DNA from: Argentina anserina
Taxonomy: Eukaryota > Streptophyta > Magnoliopsida > Rosales > Rosaceae
Reading direction: 5' to 3'
NCBI RefSeq assembly: GCF_933775445.1
Contig: NC_065874.1
Location: forward strand, 8,203,001-8,267,000
Length of the DNA stretch: 64,000 bases
Position numbers and translations under genes: made by a program. This document shows positions 15,441-26,287 of the stretch, in pieces; within the stretch, counting starts at the first letter, position 1, and every line of letters begins with the position of its first letter. The notes beneath the pieces are model-generated. The model did not search any database, had not been told where the DNA came from, and saw nothing but the letters and a program-made list of their open reading frames with translations.

Positions 15441-18400
15441 TTTAAATTTAAATAATTAAAAACCATGCGGAGCTTCCGAGTAGTAAATTATGGATCTCTC
15501 TAGTCTCTCCTGCTGCATTCTATTTCTCTGTGTTGTTTACGGGATCCGATCCCCTGCTGCTGTTTCGAATATGTAAACGAATCTTAAGCGTTGATATTTT
15601 GATCAGGGGAATTGGACGGTGGATAGGGTGTGAAGGTTGGTACTGTGGTGAGGGTCGAGGCAGGTTATGTGGGAGCTGTGAGGATCAACGTAGGTGGTTT
15701 TGTCGTGACGTGGCGGGCTGAGGAGAAAAGGTCGCGTACTCCTCGAAAGCCACGTCGGACCCGTGTGGGCTTTTTTGGTTCTCTTTTCCAGTTTTAGATT
15801 TTCTGATGGTCCCTACCTGCGGCCCGGTTCATCTTTCCCCGGTCCGTTGCTCTTTTGGTGTTATGCTCGGCCCTCCACCGGTTTATTATATGGTTTAGCT
15901 CTATCAATTCCGCCCTATTTTCCAAGTGTTATTGGCTCTAATAAGAAAGATTACCTCTTACATTACAAAAAAAAAAAAAACATAGGAATGCTTGTGATTA
16001 TGAACTATGAGGAGAATATGTGACTCACCTGAATTACCATATAGTCATTATGTCATCGTTTTTATGTTTCCATTGTAAAACTATTTTAAATGATTTTCAG
16101 TTTAAAAAATGAAATACGGAGGAGTGAATTCGATTAAGTTTGCTCAATAATTAGAAGTACAAAATATATTTTCTTATCAAGATGGGAACTCAATTATGAA
16201 TTTGCAACTAAAGATGACTCAAAACAAATTGATACCAGAAGGAGACATATGTTTCATTACCTCAAATATTATAGTTCAGCATACGTAATTCTGATGGTGA
16301 AATTAGAATTTATTCATATTTTATGCACAAGTGTACAGGTGGTAGTGCTTTCCAACACCACTATGTGACACAAGACTCAGGTATTACTATGCAATTTGAT
16401 ATCATGGGTTGCCAAATTAAAAAAATAATGAGAAGTTTGGGAAATATATTTTCTATTCAGATTTAAACTTTCATAGACAAACAAAATTTATATGACTGGG
16501 TTCAAACTTATTTAGAACTTGCATTATTAAGACTTTGAATATATAAATGGTCTACAAGTGGACTAGTGGAAAAAAAAGATTGAGTATAGTTTTATTGACT
16601 AACATGTGTTGATATACCTGGTTGACCATTTGAAATACTAAGCTTCGTCACATAACATGCTTATTTGGGAGCTTATAATAATGATATTTAACAAAATAAT
16701 GGGGAATAATGAAACTTTTGAATTGAACAAACAAAAGGGGTAAGTGCATTGCATGATTGACTTATAATGTTTACGATTGCTTCCATGCCTCTAATAGAAT
16801 TGTGGTCCGAGATCTAACAGTAGGTTTAGGATTCATAAGTTATAAGTATTCGATAGTTTTTTTCAACGTAGTCTTCATGACTGTACGAGCAAAATATACA
16901 ATACAATCTCACATAGTATAAATGTATAATGAGCTTCTATATAGATCTATTGAGTAGCGATTGCGAAGCTTATGTCTTATATATATACTTTGTGTATGTA
17001 TTATACTATTATAATGATTTAAAATTTAAGTTAATTTAATACTGAAACGTAATAGAGTAAACATTTCAATGGCGCACGACGAAAAATAGGTTGAGGTTGA
17101 AGTTCTTACTCATATGTCTACTTGTCTAGTGATGTCAATCTTATTTGATTACGTGATCTCCATATTGTTAGTTACTCTAAATAACTAACTAGCCGCAATA
17201 ACTTTTTTTATCTCTTGAGAGAAAATGAAACTAAGACCCGTATTGATCAAAATTGAGTCTTGAGCTTAAGCTCAAAATTTATCATATGACACGCTCAACT
17301 TAATTGCCTTTGAGCTCTACTGGTCCGGTCGTCCCGGTCCATTTAGGCTCAAAATGTATATGATACTTGATTTAGTTTGTTTAGGCTGGTCGAATAAGAG
17401 AAAATAAAGTAAAAGAAGAGAAACATAAATATCTCACAAGAGTTGCTAATTTAACGAACCGTGGAAATCGATCCGTGTCCAGGTGGTTTTTGGTGGTCAT
17501 GTGATTCGTTATTGGAGAAATTATTATATATACCTGCCACATATCTCACGTGACATATTTTATTAATATTATTGATCAATTTTTTACTGTGATTGTTTCT
17601 GATTGGTTCTTATATGTAAATAAATTTTTATCATTTTCATCGCGTGTATATTAATCATACAATGACGTAATACAATTAGCTGTGTACAACACATGACAAT
17701 AACACGTAATATGACGGTACACAGAATAATTAATCTTGGTTATTGTTATGGTCGGGGAGTTCGAAGTGGCAAAGAGAGGGGACCGTCCATCTGGACAGTA
17801 TCATAGCATAATTCATGTCTTGTTTCCTTGACCTGTCTGCATTATTGCATCTTCCAAAAACAAACAAATGAAACCCAGAATGCGATATCTCAACAAAAAG
17901 CCAACGCTGTCAGGAATAAAACATAGTAGCACTCTTTTGTTTGGCAAATTTCATGCGTGGGTGGTAGGTGGGTTGGCTTAAGAAACAAAACTCTTACAGC
18001 TATGCACGTGATCTTCCCTAGAAGTAGGAATGCGAGAGAGGCACAACTGTGATGTCCTAAAATATTATGAGCTTATTGGGATAGTGACTTGATATGTCTC
18101 CTGTGATAAAGGCTCTCTAGAATTTTCTTTGGCACAATCGAACTTATAAGTACTTGTATTAGTTGTATAACAACGAACAACTAGTAGAAAACACTTGGGT
18201 GATAAGTGCTTAATGGAATTTTGTTGCTAGTGATAGATTGATAATGTGTAAGTTCGATGTGAATGTCATATCATGCCTCCCTAATCAGACTCGTAATGGA
18301 ATAATGTAACTCTCTCTCTCTCGCGTTGATCAGTGATCAAGTTTTTTTTTTCCCTCTCGATCAAGCTGATAGGTGGTTGTTTCATCACAGAGGACCGAGG

Positions 18401-19697
18401 AGGATGACAAATGATGAACCAAACTAACAAAATAATGTATTGAAAAAAAAAAACAATCTAGCTAGACTTGGGCTCGAGGATAGCAACCCTAAACCCACAC
18501 TAACGATTCTCAAGAATTAGAAATTCGAAGGGACGACCCAAGATCACCAGAGCACCGCACTGCCGTGGTAAGGTTTTGGTATGGTGTATTGTTGGCGGTG
18601 TCGCTCGATGTGTCATGATTATAGTATTCGTTCCATATACTATTGTTTAGTATCGACATACTATTTCTTATTGTTAATGTAATAGGAAACTCGTCTCTAC
18701 ATATATATGTTGGCAATTTAGCATATACTGTTTGAAGGGGTTGTTTACAAACTTCTGAAATTAGTTAGGTTTCAGTTATACCCCTTCGGTTCTTGTCCAT
18801 TGTAAATTTTGGTTCTTTAGGTAGGGAGGCGAGTGAGAAATGTCAATCGCCAATATCTCTCATGGTTTTAATTTGATGTGTAATATAAAATAGTTTGTGT
18901 TTCTGGTAATGAAAGTCTCAAATACGCACACAACTATAAAAGCAGCATAAATGCATAATACAAGGCCAAAGAAAAACTAGATACATCAAGAGGCCCAAAT
19001 CAGAGTCTTGACCAACTTAGCCTAAACTAAATGGAATGTTGAGTTGTTGTAGAGTCCATTGTTGATTTATAATACTAAATAGCATTCTCATATAGATCTA
19101 TTTGATTTTTATTGCGATCAAATCCAGAACCTGACTGATAGTTAAGTTACACTATATTAGTATAATAGTGGGTTATAGTCCACACTCGATCTTGTTGTTG
19201 TTTAATACTAGTAAGACAGTTACATTCGCCGAAATTATGAGATTTACGTACATTTTAAACTTAGAGAAAATTCTAGAGAGAAATAAAAATTTGTGTACAA
19301 TGTCATTCAAATATTTGATTTTATTAAATTTGGCCAACTTTTGCAAAGTTGTCAGTTGTCTCAGTTGTCTGTTTACCTCTGAGTCTCTGACTAACTATGT
19401 TCATGTATTGCCAAAGATGTCATTCCTTAATTGTGGTATATAGTCCAATGGCAATTTCAAACTTATTACCCATGAAAGAAAAAATTCTTATCTTAACGAC
19501 TAATACAGATGTCATTAATCGCTTCATTTCTTATTGATTAGTATGGCAATAAAAAAAAATATTGCACATCTATGACTCGTCGTCTATGATTACCTTCACC
19601 GGAAAATAACTACAATCACGTAATACATCAAGTAGGAAATAAAACAACTACGGTATATATTATTAATATTCAGAGTGAAGCTTCATTCTGAAATTAC
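15441..19697. other. Gene-poor AT-rich intergenic region
   Basis: I see no gene in this stretch. Short frames at 15530-15721, 15763-16023, 18510-18716 and 19168-19443 show no domain or motif and no consistent splice structure. There is a short CT run at about 18311-18323. The sequence is likely decayed transposon and spacer DNA. Confidence 0.5.
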
Positions 19698-20022
19698 AGA
19701 GTGAAGTTTCAATTTTGGCACACTTTTCGGTCAAATTTTTTCACCATAAGTGATTTAATATTTAGGTATTTTATTCAAAATCATCTCTACAAAGTTTTAT
19801 ATAATTCAGACATCGTTAAAGTATTGAAATTAGATTAAATTAATGAATGAATTAAAATTGTTCAACATGAACCGTTCGTGTAAATCTTAATTTTAAAAAC
19901 TCAAACCATTGTCGAATTAGATGAAACTTTGTAGAGATGATCTTGAATAACATACTTAAATATTAAATCACTTTTGGTGAAAAAAATTGACCGAAAAGTG
20001 CGTAAAAATTGAAGTTTAACTT
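19698..20022. repeat. Foldback (MITE-like) inverted repeat
   Basis: Two arms of roughly 100 bp are near reverse complements: 19698-19800 (gtgaagtttcaattttggca onward) and about 19921-20022. Shared phrases are cacttttcggtcaa, gtgatttaatattta and tcatctctacaaagtt. About 120 bp separates the arms. No target duplication was identified, so superfamily is open. Confidence 0.7.
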
Positions 20023-20030
20023 TGAATAAG

Positions 20031-20033
<3 letters not shown>

Positions 20034-20081
<48 letters not shown>
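20034..20081. repeat. AT dinucleotide microsatellite
   Basis: An uninterrupted (AT)n run of about 48 bp directly follows the foldback repeat. Confidence 0.95.
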
Positions 20082-20082
<1 letters not shown>

Positions 20083-20099
20083 TCTTTAGTCGAGTATTA

Positions 20100-20325
<226 letters not shown>

Positions 20326-20687
20326 TAAAATTCATCATGAAGCGATTTGGACGTGAGGAAGTAAAATGCATTAGCTAGCATTTACTTGTAAAGTTGAATG
20401 GTAATCAAGCAGCAATGTAAATTCATTGGCAGCTAGGGAAATAGAAATTGCATATGTTGATAATAATTAACTTCCCTTAATACAGTCGAACCTCATAACT
20501 GTTACTTCTCAAATTCTATGAACACCTGAAGGATTGAATATTTCCCTCGTCATCTTGTCACATTTTCCACCCCTCCCCTCAAAGAGTTACGGTAGATGTG
20601 AATGACATAATATGGTGCTCTGTAAACCCTTGAATAATATTCCTAACTGAGCCTATAACCATTACTCACTGCACCTTGCCATCTCAT

Positions 20688-20695
20688 TATATAAA
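20688..20695 (+). promoter_or_regulatory. TATA box of the small gene at 20811
   Basis: The sequence TATATAAA is 123 bp upstream of the ATG at 20811, which would give a leader of roughly 90 nt. It supports choosing the second Met over the upstream open frame beginning at 20676, because that ATG lies upstream of the TATA box. Confidence 0.6.
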
Positions 20696-20810
20696 CAAGC
20701 TTCTGCTCATTCACCTGAACCACACCTCTCGGCATTCTGAGTTGTATCAGTTAAGATTTTTCTCCCCAGAGTACAAGCTACTTCTATATTGCTTTCAATC
20801 TATTGAAAAA

Positions 20811-21515
20811 ATGGCCAACCCCAACGAGAAGAACACCATTCCACCTGCGTCCTCTGAAACTGTGATGCCCACCGGCAACGAAAACGCTGCTGCTCCTCTC
20901 GGCACTGCTGTGAATGACAACCGTGTCGAGGGTTCTGAGATACCGGTGGTAGTTATTGCTAAAAAATGTTATGTTCCCGTTGCGGAATTCGAAGACAGTG
21001 ACAACCAGGAGTATAATATACTCTATTGTCCCACAACCGGAAAAGGGATGAAGAAACGCCCTAGCTCTCCTGGCCAACTTCAGCCGTCGGAAGTCATAAC
21101 AACTGCACAAACCAGGACCGGCTCGAAAACTTCTCCCCGGAGGAAGCTTTACAAGGATGGGCCACAAGCTAGGGGAGGAGCTCCTCCTACAGTTGAAGAT
21201 CATGGAGAAGCTGCTGATCAGAGAGGTAATATGAAACACCCTATAATAGTGCATGCATGACACAATACAAATTGGAGATTCTTTTTTTTTTTTTTTTGCA
21301 TTGATTAGTTATTTTGCTTCTTCAGCAATCTAGGTTATTCTCATTGCTAACTTGTTGAGCATCCGAATTCATTGATCTTACTGCATGTAGATCCTCCGGC
21401 TGTGATTTACAAGTTTCCATGGGATTTGAATAAGTCCCCCCCTAGGGATGATGATGATGTTGGTGATGATGATGATGGTACGGTCGACGACATCGGACCC
21501 GGGTTGGTTGCATAA
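20811..21515 (+). CDS. Small two-exon gene, unknown protein with acidic C-terminus
   Basis: I do not recognise this protein. Exon 1 (20811-21225) and exon 2 (21391-21515) join in frame (phase 1, GT-AG) to 179 residues. The start is MANPNEKNT at 20811, downstream of a TATA box. The first 45 residues are polar and Asn/Ala/Pro-rich. A short ordered-looking part follows (IPVVVIAKKCYVPVAEFEDS, then a NILYCPTTGKG stretch). A basic, Ser/Pro-rich part comes next, and exon 2 adds AVIYKFPWDLNKSPP and an Asp-rich tract (DDDDVGDDDD). There is no signal peptide or membrane segment. The clear TATA box, good splice sites and a frame that stays open across the splice argue that it is a real gene. It could be a lineage-restricted, largely disordered protein. 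Confidence 0.55.
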
Positions 21516-21939
21516 ACCTCAGAGTTCATGAACTGTTGGCATCGAATAAAGAAGTCGGTGTTTGTTTGTGCATCGACGATTGCCCTAATTTCAATCTATA
21601 GTTTGAATAACATGTGAAATTGGTTATATATAAATCCATGCATCTCAATGTTTTTAATTTAAGTAATTATTGTACCCGATCAACAAGAAAATATTGCGGC
21701 GAGCTGCAACTGTTAGCTCGTTGTGTACGTTGATCTTTAAATGATAGTTCGTTATGAACGCAATATTTAAATATGAATGTGATTTTCTTATTATCTTCTT
21801 ATGTTAATGTTTGTTTATTAATTATTATATGATCGAACTGTTTATTTCCATTTATTTTACGTATATCGAAAAATTATACACTTATGAGACGATAATTTTT
21901 TTAAGTTTGAGAATGGTGAACTTTTTTTTTCATTATTTT

Positions 21940-23100
21940 GGTGGATGTTAATGAACATATCTTTTCAATTCAAGTTTAATCCTACAGCATGTATACTTGT
22001 CTAACTTTATCAATTTGTTTTCACTGCTGGTTCATTTTGCTTGGTTAAACCTGGTTAAACAAAAGAATGAGAATGAGAATGAATGAATGATGTTTAATCT
22101 CTCTCATGCTTTCTCCTTCCGGCTCATTCCCAATCTCATGCTAGATTTGTAGACGATCCTGAAGCAGGTGGCTAGATAGCATGCTCACAAAAATTATGTA
22201 ATTGTAAGGAGAAATTTTGAGATCTATCTATCGCATCGTGCATTTTTGCGAAAGTTTTAATATAAATTAGTTGGCCAACTAAGAATATGTTTCTGAGGTT
22301 TGTTTTTTGTTTGTAAACTTCTGAAGTTAATTCTAACTATGTTTGTGCATATATATTACCCACATTTTGTCAAAAGTTTTATGTGCACTATTTATTCCAA
22401 CAACCTACTATATATATAGGTTGTGCTATTAGACGTGAGGTCATTACTCATTTTAGCTTATTTGATTTTTCATTCACCTATCGAAAAACGATTTTTGGTG
22501 CATTTTAATGAACATATATCTTCAAGTTTAATCTGCTGTGTGTGTATACTTGACTAACTTTATCAACTACGACTCTACGAGACATTCGACATTGTCTAAA
22601 TACGAAACAAAGGACACCTTTTTCACTGGTTCATTTTGCTTGATTGAACCTGGTTAAACAAAAGAATGAGAATGATGCTTGATCTCTCATTCTCTCTTTC
22701 CGGCTCATTCCCAATCTCATGCTAGTTTTGTAGACGCACCTGAATTCCTAAGACATGTAGCTAGATAGCATGCTCACTAAAATATGTAACTATAAGGAGA
22801 AATTTTGGGATATAAAATAGACGGGATGCATTTTGCGAAAGTCTTAATGTAAATTAGTTGGCCAACTAAGAATATGTTTATGAGGTTTGTTTTTTGTTTT
22901 TGTTTTTAAACTTCTGAACTTAATTCTAAATATATTTGTGCAAATATATCATCCACATTTTGCCAAAAGTTTAAATGTACAATATTTAATCCAACAATCT
23001 ACTATATACATAGGTCATGCTATTAATATTAGACGTGAGGTCATTACACATTGTAGCTTATTTGATTTCTCATTCACCTATCAAAAAAGATTTTTGAAAC
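21940..23100 (+). repeat. Diverged direct duplication, two copies of about 0.55-0.6 kb
   Basis: Copy 1 (about 21940-22495) and copy 2 (about 22496-23100) align over their full length with small indels. Shared phrases include ggttaaacaaaagaatgaga, cggctcattcccaatctcat, tagttggccaactaagaata and attagacgtgaggtcattac. Copy 2 has extra sequence near 22565-22620. Neither copy has a reading frame. Confidence 0.85.
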
Positions 23101-23479
23101 AAGGGCAGGCGCACCTTCCATAAGCTTGAATGAATGAAGGAATTCATAGTAAAATTCTGTGATTTTGCTCATATATTTCAAACTATATGATGTTTGTAGT
23201 ATATAATGACTCTAATAGTCAGGACTGATATATAAACTAACCGAATGTTTTCAAGTCCTCTTTATTGTTCTTTCTTATAAAACAAACGTGGTTGACAACT
23301 AGTGTCGAACTTTTCAAGCCCCTCTACATTTTTCGTTCTTATCAAATAATGAACTAATATGCGACAACTAGTGTTAACTTACAACCAAGAAACAAAATCT
23401 CTCCGATATATCCTCAAATATCTTCTTTTTTAAAATGAAATAAAACGATATATCTTAAGGGTAAATATTTTATTTTTTC

Positions 23480-23612
23480 CCGTATCTGCGATATTTCTCC
23501 GATAACATAAAATATCTCCGATATTTCTCCGATAACATAAAATATCTCCGATATTTCTCCGATATTTCTCCGATATTTACGATATATCTGATATATCTTT
23601 GATATTTTAGAA
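23480..23612. repeat. Subterminal GATATTTCTCC repeats
   Basis: Tandem and interspersed copies of cgatatttctccgata, two of them in a larger 36-bp unit that includes acataaaatatct, lie close to the left end of the hAT element. Matching gatatatctgatatctcc motifs lie at about 25013-25045 near the right end. Confidence 0.8.
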
Positions 23613-24171
23613 AAATATTTAAAAATCTTCACTTAAAAAATTTAACTCAATTTGAGGATGTTTCGGACTCTCCTTGACCTAGACTTTTTGATTAATTAAC
23701 CACCTCGAGCCTCGAGGGATATAAAAAATAAAACTAGAAGAGTAGTCATTCAATCGACTAATTTTTAATTTTTCGTAAAAGATATCAAGATGAGAAGTGA
23801 AAGTTCAAGTCTTAACCCTTAAAAGTCAAGCTATATCAGTGACCAATGCTCTCCTTAATCTTGAGGGAATCCAAAATAAAGGGTCACAACGTAGTCTCAC
23901 ACTCTCATGAAGGTCATAAGAGAATATCCAGAATTTTAGTAACAAGTGTTCACCTCAAGGAATATAGAAAGAGTAGTAATCTTTATCTCCTTGACGTCAT
24001 CTCAAAAGATATCTAGATAAGGAGTGTTCTCCTCGAGCACTATTAGGGAAAGTAAGAAAACATGAGTTCTCTCATACCTTCATAGATTGCTAGCAACCCG
24101 TGAACCTATCATGGAATGATGATAATACTGAAATTTGCTATGCGTATTTTAGCACAAACTAATTCCTCTTC

Positions 24172-24912
24172 ATGTTGCTAGTGAACCACTTCAGAATGAC
24201 ATTGATCCTCGTCATGATTGGATTATGCATGCACACCTCGATGATGAAAATGACAACCCTCTTGCACGTCGTAAAAAAGGCAACTAATTTTAGAATTGAT
24301 GTAAACAAGGTATTATCTGATGAAGTTGGAGACCCGGGAGATGATTTTGATAATGCTAGTGTGTGGGGCGGTGTAGCAACTCCAGATAGTGATGATAATG
24401 GTGGTGGTGGTAATGGTGATGGTAGTGGTGGAAGTCGACAAGGTGGTAGAGATACAAGGTTTGAATATTGACAATTTTATGTATGTGGAGAATTTGAACA
24501 GTTTACTTGTGAAAGTAATTTTGATCATGCTACCCAAGATCAGAATCATGGATCTAGGTACAGGAGGAGGACAAGAGGAGCCATTGATAATCAAAATATT
24601 TCATCTGATGTTAGTTCAGTTGCCTTAAGTTTTGATTATATCAGTTTAGGCACATAGCACAGTGGGATGTCAAACGAATAACATGAAGTCAACTATCAAT
24701 CTGGTCATCCTATTTACAATTATGGTCAGTTTGGAGACGTTTATGATCAATTATCGAGTTCGGTTCATCCTTACTATCCCATTCTCGGAGAAACCGTTAG
24801 TAGTTCAAAATAGATATATGACTATCATGTTAACCATTACAATTCGTACTTTATGGCTCGTATGTCTTGGGCAAAGTATTATAGTTTTGTTGACCAACGT
24901 GCATCTTTTCAA
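24172..24912 (+). pseudogene. Remnant of a hAT transposase-like C-terminus
   Basis: Several plus-strand frames interrupted by stops encode NDIDPRHDWIMHAHLDDEND, then a Gly/Asp-rich linker (GGVATPDSDDNGGGGNGDG), then FEQFTCESNFDHATQD and finally a YNYGQFGDVYDQLSSSVHPY type tail. The order (acidic/Gly linker, then Tyr-rich tail) is what I associate with the end of plant hAT-like transposases, but no conserved catalytic residue is left. The identification rests largely on its place inside an element with hAT-type ends. Confidence 0.4.
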
Positions 24913-25149
24913 TAATAAATAATTGTATTTGGTACTAGATAAAATTAATAATTATATTTATTTGTATGTAATTCAATAATAAATAATTTCGAGAGAGGAA
25001 CGATATTGTTTTTTCAATATCTCTGATATATCTGATATCTCCATTTAAAAAAAAAACGATATATTACACGATACCGATATTTTGAAGGTTGCTTACAACT
25101 GTGTCGAATTTACGATAAACAGAAAAAAAAAAATTCAGCATCGGCTCAG

Positions 25150-25437
25150 AGGTAGAGATAGGCGAGGCAGGCCAAGTGTCATTCAATGGTGGCATGCATT
25201 GCCACAGAAGTAGCCGGCAACAATGGTCCTCCAATTTCCATCATATATACGTTCCCATTTCCATTCTCTCTCTCTTGCCAAACAGACCAAAGGAGGAGGT
25301 TGATAGATGCAACCGCTTCTTCCTCCTCCTCATTGAAGCTCTGGTGGGTTCCCCCTCTTTCTCTCTTACCATCAGCCAAAGGAGGAAGTGGAAGCAGCGC
25401 TTGTTTCTTCTTCCTCATTGCACCACCCCTCTGGCTG
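25150..25437 (+). other. Probable 5' UTR exon of the SLT-domain gene
   Basis: A pyrimidine-rich leader ends in a donor at 25437/25438 (ctg|gtaatc). The matching acceptor is at 26253 (tttatcag), after which the coding exon starts. The exon contains an upstream ATG at 25186 whose frame would run 84 codons and stop just after the splice. The mini-ORF ATGTTAAGATAA lies at 26254-26265. Either may lower translation, or transcription may begin downstream of 25186. Confidence 0.45.
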
Positions 25438-26287
25438 GTAATCATCCCAAAATCATATCTTTTTAGTTGTTACCATGATTGTGAATCAGAATCATTGTTT
25501 ATATTAGATGTCATTGTGTTTTTTGTACCCTCATTTGGGTTTGTGTGATTGTTTTGATTTGAGCAATGCTTAAGTTTGATTGGTAGCTTTGTTAATGGTT
25601 TGTTTGTTTTGGGCCTCTGGGAGGGTTGTTAGGGTGGAAAGTTGGAGGCTTTTTGGATTTGGTTATTAGGGATGGAATGGATGATCGGACTGATGAACAT
25701 TTGTTAATGGCATTAAGCCTTTGTTGAAATAACAGATGTACATTTTGATTTTTTATATCATGCAATGGTGAAACTTTGCAGCTTTTAAATGAGATGGGTT
25801 CATTTGTTTTGGAATTTGGAAGGTTATTAAGCTCAAAATTGGAACTTTTTGATAAGGGGGGTGTTTCAACTGCCAGTATTAGGAATCAAATGGAATGGAC
25901 CATTTGTTCATGGCCTTCAAGATTTGTTGCCTATCACGAACGTAGATACATTCTGGAGTGCAGATATTCTCGATCTGATGATTTTCATGTTATCCCTGTT
26001 TAATAATGGTTTTGCATATCAATCGAGATGAAGCTAGTAAATATTGAACTTTATGGACTATGCTTGTTGCTGCTTGTCAAAGCTATCCACTCAATTTAAA
26101 ATTTCAGTTCAGAAACTACTACCCCTAAGAGGTGGACGATAAAGAAAGTACAGCATTCTGTATAATTTTACTTTTGCTTATAATTTCCTCTGAAATATTC
26201 ATCTATTTGGTACAACAGTGCATAGACAAATTAATGTTCTTGTTGTTTATCAGATGTTAAGATAAAGTATCACAAGAAGCTGCTAGG

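Larger units (their letters stand above)
23386..25091 (+). mobile_element. Decayed hAT-type DNA transposon with GATAT subterminal repeats
   Basis: An identical 8-bp sequence, cttacaac, flanks the element at 23378-23385 and 25092-25099, the target duplication length of hAT elements. The ends are imperfect inverted repeats (CAAGAAACAAAATC; on the other strand CAACCTTCAAAATATC). Both ends are rich in gatatttctccgat and gatatatctgatat motifs, which look like the subterminal transposase-binding repeats of hAT elements. Near the right end, broken plus-strand frames (about 24185-24900) give a Gly/Asp-rich linker and then a Tyr/His/Ser-rich tail, similar in style to the C-terminal tail of plant hAT-like proteins. 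No dimerisation domain or BED finger remains. Confidence 0.7.

Noticed and set aside
20784..21263. Minus-strand 159-codon frame
   Set aside because: It overlaps the plus-strand small gene, which has a TATA box and splice sites; the minus frame has neither.
25176..25548. Overlapping frames of 88-120 codons on both strands
   Set aside because: They lie in what looks like the leader exon of the SLT gene, overlap each other in several frames and have Ser/Pro low complexity.
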